The notes: generated from the sequence alone by a model not told the origin. 64,000 bases of DNA from Sphingobacteriales bacterium (GCA_016718845.1 JADKCK010000009.1:1-64000); one strand, 5' to 3'. Counted from the first letter of the stretch, positions 26,862 through 38,260 are shown. Numbers and translations are program-made.

Positions 26862-27371
26862 ATGCTACACCTTAAAGAAGAAAACACCCGTTTAGATTGG
26901 CTATTTAGCCCCACCGAAAAGATATTTAAGTTGCAAGATTTACCCGACAATGCCCCCAATGTAACACCTGCCCAACCAAGTGCAAGCAATAAGGTTATTA
27001 TTACTTTGTTTAAAACCACCACCGAGCGTTTGCCCGAGGCAGATTCGGTGTTGCTCGATAACATGCTAAAAGCTGTCCGCGACCGTTTGCCTGCCGGCAA
27101 CACCCTAAGCGAGTTGCCGCGTATCAATTTGCAATACACGCCCTATACTTTTGCGCAGTTGCACCATATTTATCAGCCGTCGTATGTAATTGGGTTTGGC
27201 ATTAGGCGCACCGATGTAGCCATGAACGTACAAGTTAATTTGTACGAAACATTTGAGCTGCTCGATACCCAAATGTTTTTTGCCGAACAATTATCGTTGT
27301 ATCATAGCAACAAGGACAAAAAAACGAAGATGTGGAACGGCTTGCAACAACTGTTTGGCATTGCTAAGTAG
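26862..27371 (+). CDS. Hypothetical protein
   Basis: A 169-residue soluble protein. It has no signal peptide, membrane helix or known motif. The first 40 residues are charged and end in a proline/alanine linker (NAPNVTPAQPSASN). The rest is likely alpha/beta, with KVIITLFKTTTERLPEADSV, an arginine-rich helix RDRLPAGNTL and VIGFGIRRTDVAMNVQVNLY. The upstream bases repeat AATCAAT several times just before the ATG. About 150 bp separates it from the permease gene on the same strand, so a shared transcript is possible. I do not recognise a family. Confidence 0.72.
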   Translation: MLHLKEENTRLDWLFSPTEKIFKLQDLPDNAPNVTPAQPSASNKVIITLFKTTTERLPEADSVLLDNMLKAVRDRLPAGNTLSELPRINLQYTPYTFAQLHHIYQPSYVIGFGIRRTDVAMNVQVNLYETFELLDTQMFFAEQLSLYHSNKDKKTKMWNGLQQLFGIAK

Positions 27372-27521
27372 CAACAACTGTTTTGTTTGGGCAGATAAAC
27401 GGCACAATAAAACAAAGCAATTAGATAAAATACCTTGTGTTACGCGCTACGTTAAAACAACATAGTGCGTAACACGCGTAAAAAACATACACATTCACTC
27501 ATTCTACAAAACAAAAAAAAC

Positions 27522-29240
<1,719 letters not shown>

Positions 29241-29395
29241 TAGTTTTTCATGCGGTAGAAATGGAGAAATTGATACGCAAAAGAATGGGCGAAAGCATAA
29301 ATTAGGCGCAAAAAAAATAACAACAAAAAAACTATCAAGCAACTTATTGTTGTTTGATAGTTTTTTGTTGTGTGTGTTAAAACCTAAACTTAGGT
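29241..29395. terminator. Terminator of the double AAA+ gene (29321-29370)
   Basis: Between the permease tail and the stop of the leftward AAA+ gene. Stem AAAAAACTATCAA with TTGATAGTTTTTT, with outer CAAC/GTTG pairing (29321-29370). Nothing else is seen here. Confidence 0.8.
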
Positions 29396-31997
29396 TTAAT
29401 TTTTAAAGCCAATACGATTGTTGTCGTCTTGTTGTCCTATCTCGGCTGTTTCTAGGTAGCGCAAATCATCAACGGTAATGGTTTGTATAGCCTCGGGGGT
29501 ACGGGCAGCTGCGGGCAACGATGCCAACCTAAGATGCTGTTTGCGGGTACTTTCTTCGGCAATTTTGCGCACCGAACGGGCATTGCCAAAATATTTATTT
29601 TTGGCTTTTAGCAAACTGTTAACATATTGCTCAAAATAAGTACGGGCAGCATCGTCTAATTTTAGCCCTGTTTCGGCATAAATAAGCTCGGCAACTTGCA
29701 TTAGTTCGGGGCAGGTATAATCGTTAAAATGAAAAATCTTATCGAAGCGCGATTTTAAACCTGGGTTCGATTCGATAAATTGTTTCATTTCTTGGGTATA
29801 GCCCGCTACAATAACCATAAATTTGCCACGGTCGTCTTCCATGCGTTTTAGCAGCACTTCAATCACTTCGCGTCCAAAGTCGCCGCCGTCTCTGCCTCGG
29901 TTCGACAGGGCATAAGCCTCGTCAATAAATAAGCCACCACCCATAGCATCGTCAATTAGCATATTGGTTTTTATGGCTGTTTGTCCAACAAAGCCAGCTA
30001 CTAAATCTTTGCGGTCAACTTCTACCATATGTCCGCGTTCTAAGATACCTAATGCTTTATAGATACGCACCAAGATACGAGCAACGGTTGTTTTACCTGT
30101 GCCGGGGTTGCCTGTAAAAACAGTATGTAGCGAAAAAGCTTCGCGTACATCTTTGCCTACTTCGTGGTAATAGCGCACTAGTTTTACAATTTCTGATACC
30201 TCGGCTTTTATATTATCTAAGCCTATCAAGGTGTGTAGTTCGGTAAGGGCTTCGGTTAGTTGTGGCTCGTCGATAGGTAGTTTCACCCCTTTTTTCTTTT
30301 GGCGTTCAAATACTTTGGTCACATCTTCTATGCCAATCGTCGACAATTCATCTTCGTTTAGTTCGTCGGGGTTTTCGTGCTGCATCAGTCGTATGCCCAT
30401 ATTTTTTTTGGCTTCTTCGACGATGCCATTAATATAGCGTGCGTTGCCAAATTTGCGGTTGCGCCCTCTATACGATTCAACTACTTGGCGATGAATAAGT
30501 TTTAGGGCATCGTCGGCAATTTTAACATCGCGCGATATACTGGCATACGCTACAATTTCCATCAACTCATCGGGGGTATAATCTGGGAAATTGACGTAAT
30601 GTCCAAATCGTGAGCCTAAACCTGGGTTTGAGTCGATGAAATGTTGCATTTCTTGGGGGTAGCCTGCGCAAACAACCGCAAAGTTACCTGCTCCGTCCGA
30701 CATTTCTTTGAGCAACACCTCAATTACTTCTTTGCCAAAGTCTTTGCCATCGTCGCCGCGGTTGGTTAGCGAGTAGGCTTCGTCTATGAACAAAATTCCA
30801 CCTTTGGCTTGTTCTATGGCTTTTTTGGTTTTGGGTGCTGTTTGACCTATATATTCGGCTACCAAATCGGCTCTGCCCACTTCGTGTACTTTGCCATCTT
30901 TTAGCACGCCTAATGCTTTATAAATTTTACCTAAGGCTCGGGCAACGGTGGTTTTTCCGGTACCTGGGTTGCCCGTAAAAACGGCGTGTAGGTTAAAGTT
31001 TTGTTTTTCGGTAAATCCTTTTTTGGTGCGCAATTGTATAAACTTGATGTAGGCAGCCAAATCGTTGATTTGTTTTTTCACGGCATCTAAGCCAATCAAA
31101 CCATCTAATTCGGCTCGTGCTTCTTCGATACTTAACGGAGCTTCGGCAGTTTGTTGTTGCACAAAAACTTCGCCTTCGTTGGGCATACTTTCGTATTGTC
31201 CCTCAAAAAGCACTTCTGTTTCGTCTATTTTAAATGGCACAACAGCAATAACGGTATCCATAAATACTACCTCTATGGTATAATTGTCTTTGTACCAATA
31301 GCCGGGCGCGCGGGTTCCGTATCCCGAGTCGAGAATTATTTCGGAGCGTTGGTCGTATATGTTCTGAAAATACACCATGTGTGCTTTCAGTTGTCGGCTA
31401 TCGTTGTAGATATTAAATTGTAGCTCGAGCGGAAAATGAGGGTCGGACGATAATTTATTTTCTAAAATTAGCTCGGCATTAAGGTAGCGCGTAATTTTAT
31501 GGTCAAAGGTTTGCAAATATTTACGGCTGCCATAAATCATTCCTTCGAAAGGGGATTCATAAAGTTTGATAGATTTTATATTAAAGTATGGATTTCCGAA
31601 GGTTGATACTAATCCGTTATTAACCATATAAAACCATGCTTCGCCTATTTTTACCCCATCTACTTGGGCTTCCCATCTATAAATGCCTTTTTTCCAAAAT
31701 CCCGGGTCGGGTGTACCCCATCCTTCGCACATAAACAATATTATCCTCGGAGGTTACGGTTGCTTTTTTTTCGAGCGAGCAAATTTCGCGCCCTGTATGA
31801 TGATTAAATGCCTTAAATACCACGCTTATGTCCCAAGTTTCGCCTTCTTGAAACAAAAGGTTATAGACCGATAACTCGGCGTTTATATAAGAGGTTTCGG
31901 CTTCGTCGTATACAATTCGGTATTTACGGTTGCCCTGAAATAAGCTTTCGAGCGAACCGTATGCTTTTAATTCTTTAAACTTAAATTTTTCTTTCAT
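29396..31997 (-). CDS. Tandem CbbX/SpoVK-type AAA+ ATPase with duplicated N-terminal beta domain, frameshifted at about 31.73 kb
   Basis: Two frames (31997-31677 and 31738-29396) form one protein of about 867 residues. The N-terminal part holds two related beta-rich domains of about 100 residues, each with an R-KYR/RKYL start, a YINAEL/YLNAEL strand and a GWGTPDPGFWKKGIY/GYGTRAPGYWYKDNY end. Two AAA+ modules of the CbbX type follow: Walker A GNPGTGKTTVARALG and GNPGTGKTTVARILV, Walker B ILFIDEAY and GLFIDEAYAL, and arginine-finger regions around NPGLGSRF and NPGLKSRFD. Such ATPases remodel proteins as hexameric rings (CbbX acts on Rubisco; SpoVK is sporulation-linked). No substrate is evident. 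The downstream frame has only a TTG start, so the break, near TTTATGTGCGAAGG, is an indel. No Rubisco or secretion genes are nearby. Confidence 0.83.
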
Positions 31998-32036
31998 ATT
32001 TAAAAATTTATTTTTTTATAGTGATTTTATCATGCG

Positions 32037-32044
32037 CAAAGGTA
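32037..32044 (-). promoter_or_regulatory. Bacteroidota -7 box TACCTTTG
   Basis: Minus-strand TACCTTTG 40 bp upstream of the ATG at 31997 of the AAA+ gene. Confidence 0.7.
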
Positions 32045-32228
32045 GTTTTTTTTCACATTAGGTGTACCAAATAATCAGCCAATTTTAGTTAAAAAATAAA
32101 TTTTGGTATCACAAAGTTGTTTTTGTCTAAAAATGGGGTATTAAAAAATCCCCATTTACTTACAATTAGCCTTCTGCGAACAGAAAACGGGGTAAATAGT
32201 CGGGGATAATTTGTTTGTGTTATTGTAT

Positions 32229-33416
32229 TTATAGATGTACTACGTTTTCGGCTATTGCGGCATTTGCTACTGCTTGTGCCACGATAGGTGCTACCGATAA
32301 GTCGAGCGGATTTGGCAAGATGTTATCTTCGGTTGGGTTTGTTACCATGTTGGCTAAGGCATGTGCGGCGGCAATTTTCATAGCCTCGGTAATTCTTTTT
32401 GCTTTTACGTTTAAAGCTCCTCTAAAAATACCCGGGAAAGCCAATACATTATTTACCTGATTAGCAAAATCGCTACGTCCGGTACCAACAATTGCGGCTC
32501 CACCTGCTTTTGCCTCGTCGGGCATAATTTCGGGTATGGGGTTTGCCATTGCCAATACAATAGCATTGGTTGCCATTGTTTTAATATCGTTTCGGTTTAA
32601 CAAGTTGCCTTGCGATACGCCAATAAAGCAATCAGCCCCAACTAAGGCATCTTTTAAAGTACCCGATTTGTTTTCGAGGTTGCAAAAATCAAGCAATTTA
32701 ATTTTGTGTGGATTTAGGTCGGTGCGTTGTTTCGAGATAATACCTACTGTATCACAAATTAGTATATCTTTTACGGATACGCAAATACCTGTGCCGTGCC
32801 CGATACATTTTAGTAGTTTGGCAATAGCAATACCTGCCGAGCCTGCCCCGTTAATAACTACGCGCATTTGTTCGAGGGGTTTGTTAATTACTTTGCTAGC
32901 ATTAAGCAAGGCTGCCAATAGCACAATGGCGGTGCCGTGTTGGTCGTCGTGAAAAACGGGTATACCAATATCTTGCAAAGCCTCTTCTATTTCAAAGCAT
33001 TTGGGTGCTTGTATGTCTTCGAGGTTAATGCCACCAAAGGTAGGAGCAATGGCTTTTACGATATTAACAATGTCGGTGATGCTATGTGCATTAATTACAA
33101 TGGGTACACCATCGATATTAGCAAATTTTTTGAACAAAATGGCTTTGCCTTCCATTACGGGCAGTGCTGCTTCGGGACCAATGTTGCCCAAACCTAATAC
33201 CGCCGACCCGTCGGAAACAATGGCTACGCTGTTTCCTTTCATTGTTAGTTGGTATGCGGTGCTTGGTTGTTCTTTTATTTGCTCGCATACGGCAGCAACG
33301 CCGGGTGTATAGGCAATTGATAAATCGTCTTTGGTTTCGAGGGCAAATTTGGGTTTTATTTCCCATTTCCCGCCCATTTCGAGGTGCTTTTTTAGCGACT
33401 CTTTAAAATAGTCCAT
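32229..33416 (-). CDS. NADP-dependent malic enzyme (short form)
   Basis: A 395-residue enzyme: malate + NAD(P)+ to pyruvate + CO2 + NAD(P)H. It shows the malic family core: SIAYTPGVAAVC, KGNSVAIVSDGSAVLGLGN, NLEDIQAPKCFEIE (metal-binding ED), VFHDDQHGTAIV, the Rossmann glycines VVINGAGSAGIAIAKLL and ALANPIPEIMPDEA. The length fits the single-domain bacterial form without the phosphotransacetylase-like extension of MaeB. It begins 13 bp after the stop of bshA on the same strand, so the two are probably cotranscribed. Both use L-malate, one as carbon/reductant source and one as bacillithiol precursor. Confidence 0.93.
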   Translation of the reverse strand: MDYFKESLKKHLEMGGKWEIKPKFALETKDDLSIAYTPGVAAVCEQIKEQPSTAYQLTMKGNSVAIVSDGSAVLGLGNIGPEAALPVMEGKAILFKKFANIDGVPIVINAHSITDIVNIVKAIAPTFGGINLEDIQAPKCFEIEEALQDIGIPVFHDDQHGTAIVLLAALLNASKVINKPLEQMRVVINGAGSAGIAIAKLLKCIGHGTGICVSVKDILICDTVGIISKQRTDLNPHKIKLLDFCNLENKSGTLKDALVGADCFIGVSQGNLLNRNDIKTMATNAIVLAMANPIPEIMPDEAKAGGAAIVGTGRSDFANQVNNVLAFPGIFRGALNVKAKRITEAMKIAAAHALANMVTNPTEDNILPNPLDLSVAPIVAQAVANAAIAENVVHL

Positions 33417-33429
33417 TTTTTGTTTGGGT

Positions 33430-34581
33430 TTATATGTTGTACATCAAATTACTGTTGTAATTATCTCTGATGTGTTGATAGTATTTTTCGTAAAGGGGTA
33501 ATATGTTTTCGATATCAAAGCGGCGTGCTTGGTCAAGGGCGTTGTTTCTGAACTGTTGAAGTGTTTCATCGTCTTTGAGGATGTATAGGGCATTACGTGC
33601 CATATCTTGCACATCGCCTACATTGCTCATAAAACCGGTTACGCCTTGTAGGTTTACTTCGGGTATGCCGCCTGCATTCGACGACACAACGGGTACCTCG
33701 CAAGCCATAGCCTCGAGGGCTGCCAAGCCAAAACTTTCGCTTTCGGAGGGCATCAAAAACACATCGGCAATTGCCAATAACTCGCCAATGGCATCTTGTT
33801 TACCTAAAAAGCGCACATTATGACCTATTTCTAAATCGCGGCACATTTCTTCGGCGTTTTTGCGTTCTGGTCCATCGCCTACAAACAATAATTTGGCGGA
33901 TATATTTTGTTGTACTAAATCAAATATTTTCACAACATCTTCAATTCGTTTTACTTTTCTAAAATTGGAGGTGTGCATCAATATTCGTTCGTTGTTGGGT
34001 GCTATGGCTTTTTTGAAGTGGTCTTTGTTATATTTTTTAAATTCGGACAGGTCAATAAAGTTGGGTATTACTTCTATGGGTACTTTTACGTCAAACGAGT
34101 CGAGGGTTTGTTGTCGTAGGCTTTCGGATACTGCCGTTACGCCGTCCGATTTGTTGATAGAAAAAGCCACAACGGGCTTAAACGTTTTGTCTTGTCCAAC
34201 AAGGGTTATGTCGGTGCCGTGCAGGGTAGTTACAACGGGTATATAGATGCCCTCTTCGCGTAGGATTTGCTTGGCGAAATAGGCTGCCGATGCGTGTGGA
34301 ATGGCATAGTGTACATGTAATACATCGAGTTGATGAAACTTTACCACATCGACCAGTTTACTTGTTAGTGCTGTTTCGTAGGGTGGAAACTCGAACAAGG
34401 GGTAATTCATTAGGCTAACCTCATGAAAATACACATTATCAACAAAATGGCTAAGGCGGGCAGGTTGGCTATAGGCAATAAAGTGTATTTGATGCCCACG
34501 CATTGCCAAGGCTTTGCCCAATTCGGTGGCTACTACGCCACTACCGCCGTAGGTAGGATAGCAAACAATCCCAATTTTCAT
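33430..34581 (-). CDS. bshA: N-acetyl-alpha-D-glucosaminyl L-malate synthase BshA
   Basis: About 383 residues, GT4 family. It makes GlcNAc-malate from UDP-GlcNAc and L-malate, the first step of bacillithiol synthesis. The start MKIGIVCYPTYGGSGVVATE is the BshA hallmark (the glycine-rich loop), followed by DVLHVHYAIPHASAAYFAK, VTTLHGTDITLVG, VIPNFIDLSEF and the nucleotide-sugar site SESESFGLAALEAMACEVPV. The ATG at 34581 is chosen because homology begins there; the longer frame adds 38 unrelated residues. It heads a probable two-gene operon with malic enzyme. Bacillithiol is a low-molecular-weight thiol known from Firmicutes and many Bacteroidota. Confidence 0.93.
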   Translation of the reverse strand: MKIGIVCYPTYGGSGVVATELGKALAMRGHQIHFIAYSQPARLSHFVDNVYFHEVSLMNYPLFEFPPYETALTSKLVDVVKFHQLDVLHVHYAIPHASAAYFAKQILREEGIYIPVVTTLHGTDITLVGQDKTFKPVVAFSINKSDGVTAVSESLRQQTLDSFDVKVPIEVIPNFIDLSEFKKYNKDHFKKAIAPNNERILMHTSNFRKVKRIEDVVKIFDLVQQNISAKLLFVGDGPERKNAEEMCRDLEIGHNVRFLGKQDAIGELLAIADVFLMPSESESFGLAALEAMACEVPVVSSNAGGIPEVNLQGVTGFMSNVGDVQDMARNALYILKDDETLQQFRNNALDQARRFDIENILPLYEKYYQHIRDNYNSNLMYNI

Positions 34582-34677
34582 AATTTGTTTTTGTTTGAGA
34601 AAGGTGTGAATAATTGAAACAATTTTATGGCAATGTAGTTCAAAAAAAATAGATTTTAGATGCAATCTGTAAAAAAC

Positions 34678-34711
34678 AACCACTACTTTCGCCATTGCAA
34701 AAGTAGTGGTT
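34678..34711. terminator. Terminator between glycosyltransferase gene and bshA
   Basis: AACCACTACTTT pairs with AAAGTAGTGGTT (34678-34711). It lies 8 bp after the stop of the GT2 gene on the minus strand. Confidence 0.85.
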
Positions 34712-34718
34712 GGGTGGT

Positions 34719-35651
34719 TTATTTTCCTACAAAAGTTTCGCGCACCCTATAGGTGGTTTTTTCTTGCGATTCGTAGTAAGTTCGCATCATTATTTCGGCA
34801 ACAATGCCAATGGTAATAATTTGTATGCCTGCAATTAGCAACACCATGCCTAACAACAACAGCGGGCGACCCCAAATGTCGTTGCCCATTATTTTTATAA
34901 TTAGCAAATAAAATAAGATTGCCGAGCCACTAAAAAACGAAAAAATGCCCAAAGGACCAAAAAGGTGCATGGGGCGTTGCATGTATTGTTGAAAAAACAA
35001 CATGAGCATCAAATCGCTCATTACCTTAAAGGTGCGTCCAAGTCCATATTTCGAGGTTCCGTGTACGCGGGCGTGGTGTTTTACGTCCATTTCGGCTATT
35101 TTTGCGCCCTGTATGCTTGCCAATACGGGTATAAAACGGTGCAGTTGCCCATATAATCCTAGGTTTTTGGCAACATCTTGTTTCATTACCTTTAGCGAGC
35201 AGCCATAATCGTGTATATAAACGCCCGTTAGGCGCCTGATAAGTGCATTGGCAATGCTGCTGGGTATTTTGCGCAACACAAAACCATCTTGTCGGTTGGC
35301 TCGTCGTCCGGCTACTACATCTAAGCCTTCGGTTTCTAGTTTAGCAATCATTGCCGGAATGTCGGTGGGGTCGTTTTGTAGGTCGCCATCCATAGTAATA
35401 ATGTAATCACCTGTGGCATAATCTATGCCTGCTTTCATGGCGGCTGTTTGTCCAAAGTTTTTTCTAAAAACCAACAATTTTACGTGTTTGTTGGCAAGTT
35501 GTTTTATACGGGCTACGGTTTGGTCGGTCGAGCCATCATCAACCAAAACTACTTCGTATTCCCAATCTTTTAAGGCGTTGTCAATATTTTGGAGTAGCGG
35601 GGCTATGTTGTCTTGCTCGTTGAGTAGGGTAATAACTATAGAAAGAAGCAC
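34719..35651 (-). CDS. Polyprenyl-phosphate glycosyltransferase, GT2 (DPM/GtrB-like)
   Basis: A 310-residue protein from a GTG start at 35651. The GT-A fold occupies residues 1-220: VITLLNEQDNIAPLLQNI, VLVDDGSTDQT, KNFGQTAAMKAGIDYATGD and the DxD motif ITMDGDLQNDP. Two membrane helices follow (about 232-258 and 268-293), the pattern of GtrB/ArnC-type enzymes that load a sugar onto undecaprenyl phosphate. The acceptor-loop residues RRANRQDGFVLRKIPS also match that group. The sugar is unknown. It is a single-gene unit with its own terminator. Confidence 0.88.
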   Translation of the reverse strand: MLLSIVITLLNEQDNIAPLLQNIDNALKDWEYEVVLVDDGSTDQTVARIKQLANKHVKLLVFRKNFGQTAAMKAGIDYATGDYIITMDGDLQNDPTDIPAMIAKLETEGLDVVAGRRANRQDGFVLRKIPSSIANALIRRLTGVYIHDYGCSLKVMKQDVAKNLGLYGQLHRFIPVLASIQGAKIAEMDVKHHARVHGTSKYGLGRTFKVMSDLMLMLFFQQYMQRPMHLFGPLGIFSFFSGSAILFYLLIIKIMGNDIWGRPLLLLGMVLLIAGIQIITIGIVAEIMMRTYYESQEKTTYRVRETFVGK

Positions 35652-35691
35652 GTTTTTTAATTATTAATTGTAGATTATGAATTGTGGATTG

Positions 35692-35766
35692 ATGTTATGC
35701 ACAAAAGGACACAGATTAAAAAAAACTATTTTATCTTGATTTAGAACCTAAATCTAAATAAATTAT
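35692..35766. repeat. Direct repeat, left copy
   Basis: GATGTTATGCACAAAA ... ATTTTATCTTGATTTAGAAC followed by CTAAATCTAAA. It is shared with 36449-36545 and lies just outside the 3' end of the gene 35789-36415. Confidence 0.85.
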
Positions 35767-35788
35767 ATTAAATACAATCGCATACAAA

Positions 35789-36415
35789 TTATTCATAAGG
35801 CACTCCCAAACTCATATCTAATATATATTGTAGGGTAGCTAATACTTGGTATGGGTTAGTAAAAGAAAGATAGCGTGGGTCTGGGTCTATGATAAGGGTT
35901 TGATTTTCTAATTTCAAGAAAGTCCAAGTATAACCAGAGGTTACAGCGCCATAAATAGCTTTCTGTGGCTTTTTGTTTTTATTATTAAAGAGTTGTGCGG
36001 CATATAATTCGGCGGCACATTGAGCAATGGCGTTATCGTCAATATCTGTTTTTTTTGTTTCTACCACAAAAAATGCAGGAACTTCGATTATAAAACTGTT
36101 TAGGGCAGGTGCCGAAAGGATAAAATCGCAGAACCCATTTAATTCTATGCTTTTATCAATATTAAATTCGTAGCCCGAAAATATGGTAAAACGCCCTCTG
36201 TTGTTTCTGCTCAATGCTTGTAAAACAGGTGTAACAATAAATTCAGAGCGGGCTTTTTTGCTTCCTAAAAAAGATTTTGGTGCCTCGGAAAGTAAGGAAT
36301 CTAGTATAGCGTCTTTCGGAAATCCCTCTAATGTTGTTTCTAACCAATACTCACTTACAACGGTAAGGTTTAGTTTAGTTTTTAGGTGTTCTATTTTGAA
36401 TTTATTGTACGCCAT
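35789..36415 (-). CDS. Putative PD-(D/E)xK-fold protein
   Basis: A 208-residue protein. Residues 95-150 look like a restriction-nuclease core: GFCDFILS (catalytic aspartate), AFFVVETKK (E-x-K), then AQCAAELYAAQ with the trailing glutamine of this superfamily. Similar single-gene hypotheticals are common in Cyanobacteria and Bacteroidota and are not assigned a role. No methylase or partner is adjacent. The gene is flanked on both sides by a 75-95-bp direct repeat, which suggests arrival as a unit. It could be a defence nuclease, a transposon-derived protein or a dead remnant, though the frame is intact. Confidence 0.68.
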   Translation of the reverse strand: MAYNKFKIEHLKTKLNLTVVSEYWLETTLEGFPKDAILDSLLSEAPKSFLGSKKARSEFIVTPVLQALSRNNRGRFTIFSGYEFNIDKSIELNGFCDFILSAPALNSFIIEVPAFFVVETKKTDIDDNAIAQCAAELYAAQLFNNKNKKPQKAIYGAVTSGYTWTFLKLENQTLIIDPDPRYLSFTNPYQVLATLQYILDMSLGVPYE

Positions 36416-36448
36416 AATTTGAATTATTTAATTTTTATAAAATATCTG

Positions 36449-36545
36449 ATGTTACGCACAAAAAAACACGGATTTTTACAGATTGGGCACAGATTTTAAA
36501 GAGTGATTTTATCTTGATTTAGAACCTAAATCTAAACAAAAAATC
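36449..36545. repeat. Direct repeat, right copy
   Basis: GATGTTACGCACAAAA, a CACGGATTTTTACAGATTGG type insert not in the left copy, then ATTTTATCTTGATTTAGAAC and CTAAATCTAAA. Confidence 0.85.
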
Positions 36546-36651
36546 TAGGATAATGGTATCTTAAGATAATGACGGTACGTGTATCAAATCCACAAATTGG
36601 TATATTTTTTAAATTAACATAAAAATGCAATTACAATTCATAAATTACATT

Positions 36652-37590
36652 TTATAATTCATTTGTCCATTCTTTGTCCTTAAAGTCGAATGTTTTACCT
36701 TCAATAGCAATGTAGGTTTGGGCAAATGTGGGTCGGGCTTCGGTTAAAAAGGGGTTTAGGTCTTGGTACGATGATGAAAAATGCCCTAAGATTAGGCGCT
36801 CGGCATTGGCTTGTAGGGCTATTGCGGCGGCTTCTTGGGCGGTTGCATGTCCGCGAATGGCGGCTTTACTAATTTTGTCTTGTAGATAAGTTGCCTCGTG
36901 ATACAGTACACTTACATTTTGGATATGTGGCAATATGTCGGGAAAATAGGCTGTATCGGAGCAATAAGCATACGAATAAGGTGGTCGGTTGGCATCGGTT
37001 AGCTCGTGATTGAGTATAGCTATTCCGTTGGGCAATGTATAATCGTTGCCTTTTTTTATGTCGTGGAAATCGGTAAAAGGTATGTTGTACTCTAGGGTTT
37101 TGGCTTTCAGTAAGCGTCGGGCTAGGGTTTTTTCGCGAAAAACAAAACCTGTACAAGGTATTCGATGCGACAACACAACGGTACTAACTGTTAATTCGGG
37201 GGTATCGTAAATAATGCGGCTTTGGTCGGCGATAAGCGGATGAAATACAATGGGATAAGGCGATGGAAAGCCCGATATTTGGTGGTGCAAATCTAGCACT
37301 TTCTCTAACATGGGTGGTGCATAGATGTGCATAGGCGTTTGCCTGCCCGAAAGAGCAAGGGTATCTAACAAACCGACCAAACCTAGGTAGTGGTCGCCAT
37401 GCAAATGGGATATGAAAATATGGTTTATTTTTGATGATTTTATACCATATTTAATCATTTGCAGTTGTGTGCCTTCGCCGCAATCAATCAAAAAAGTTTC
37501 TTGATTTGCTTGCAATATTTGTGCCGATGGTCGGCGAGCAAGTATAGGGCGTGCCGAATTGCTACCAAGTATGGTCAATTTAAATCCCAT
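36652..37590 (-). CDS. rnz: Ribonuclease Z
   Basis: A 312-residue metallo-beta-lactamase fold endonuclease that trims the 3' ends of tRNA precursors. It shows the start LTILGSNSARP, ETFLIDCGEGTQLQM, the zinc motif FISHLHGDHYLGL at about residue 60, LSHRIPCTGFVF (exosite region), DTAYFPD and RGHATAQEAA with LILGHFSSSYQD. Its ATG overlaps the stop of the upstream STAS gene (TAATG), so the two are translationally coupled. Confidence 0.95.
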   Translation of the reverse strand: MGFKLTILGSNSARPILARRPSAQILQANQETFLIDCGEGTQLQMIKYGIKSSKINHIFISHLHGDHYLGLVGLLDTLALSGRQTPMHIYAPPMLEKVLDLHHQISGFPSPYPIVFHPLIADQSRIIYDTPELTVSTVVLSHRIPCTGFVFREKTLARRLLKAKTLEYNIPFTDFHDIKKGNDYTLPNGIAILNHELTDANRPPYSYAYCSDTAYFPDILPHIQNVSVLYHEATYLQDKISKAAIRGHATAQEAAAIALQANAERLILGHFSSSYQDLNPFLTEARPTFAQTYIAIEGKTFDFKDKEWTNEL

Positions 37591-38009
37591 TAGCGGTGGC
37601 TAATTTCGTCTTCTTCTTCGTATTCTTCTTCACCATCGTCTTCCTGTCCTAATTCGCGCACTAGCTCTTCCATCATTACAAAATCTTTTGATTCTTGTAT
37701 GGTGGGGATAATGTTAAGCATTGTATCGAGTTGCGATATTTTTAACAACCTCAATACGTTGTCGTTTAAGCCTGTTAGCACAAAAGTGCCTTGTGCATTT
37801 TCGCACAAACGCCTACCTACTAAAACGGCGCTAATACCCGACGAGTCGATAAATTCAACAGCCGATAGGTCTAAAATGACATTACGGATACCCTCGTTGT
37901 GTAAAACCGATAGCTCGGATTTTAAGTTTGGCGATAGCAACGAATTGAGATTGGGCTCAACGATACTAAATATGGTGTAGCTATCTTGTTTATCAAATGC
38001 AAATTTCAT
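37590..38009 (-). CDS. STAS-domain anti-sigma factor antagonist-like protein
   Basis: About 139 residues: a STAS domain (1-110) with VILDLSAVEFIDSSGISAVL containing the phosphorylatable serine of SpoIIAA-like antagonists, then a strongly acidic tail (LGQEDDGEEEYEEEDE). The ATG at 38009 replaces the longer frame start because it begins the fold directly (MKFAFDKQDSYTIFSIVE). Such proteins free sigma factors by binding anti-sigma kinases, but neither a kinase nor a phosphatase gene is near. It is overlapped by rnz and preceded by a -7 box TACCTTTG 35 bp upstream. The acidic tail is unusual. Confidence 0.88.
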   Translation of the reverse strand: MKFAFDKQDSYTIFSIVEPNLNSLLSPNLKSELSVLHNEGIRNVILDLSAVEFIDSSGISAVLVGRRLCENAQGTFVLTGLNDNVLRLLKISQLDTMLNIIPTIQESKDFVMMEELVRELGQEDDGEEEYEEEDEISHR

Positions 38010-38043
38010 ACAAAAATTATTTTCAGCAAAAAGATTTTCCGTA

Positions 38044-38051
38044 CAAAGGTA
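38044..38051 (-). promoter_or_regulatory. Bacteroidota -7 box TACCTTTG
   Basis: Minus-strand TACCTTTG upstream of the STAS-rnz operon. Confidence 0.68.
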
Positions 38052-38252
38052 CGCCATTTAATCATGCTATTTTCATATTGAGCCGTATTTTTTGCCAATT
38101 AACGCATTTTTTTACTTACTAAAGGCAATTACAGCCTTTTTATACCTTAAAATGCTAATTTACACCATTTAAAAGCAGCCGTAATGCCAATTTTAAAGTT
38201 CCTTAACATTTCAAAAAACAATACAGTATACGGTTGTTTGCTTTATAATACG

Positions 38253-38260
38253 TACCTTTG
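38253..38260 (+). promoter_or_regulatory. Bacteroidota -7 box TACCTTTG
   Basis: TACCTTTG followed by CACCG, about 155 bp upstream of the ATG at 38417 of the ABC exporter. Confidence 0.6.

Noticed and set aside
29750..29790. tRNA-like TTCGATTC word
   Set aside because: It falls inside the AAA+ coding sequence and no cloverleaf can be formed; no tRNA or rRNA gene was recognised anywhere in the window.
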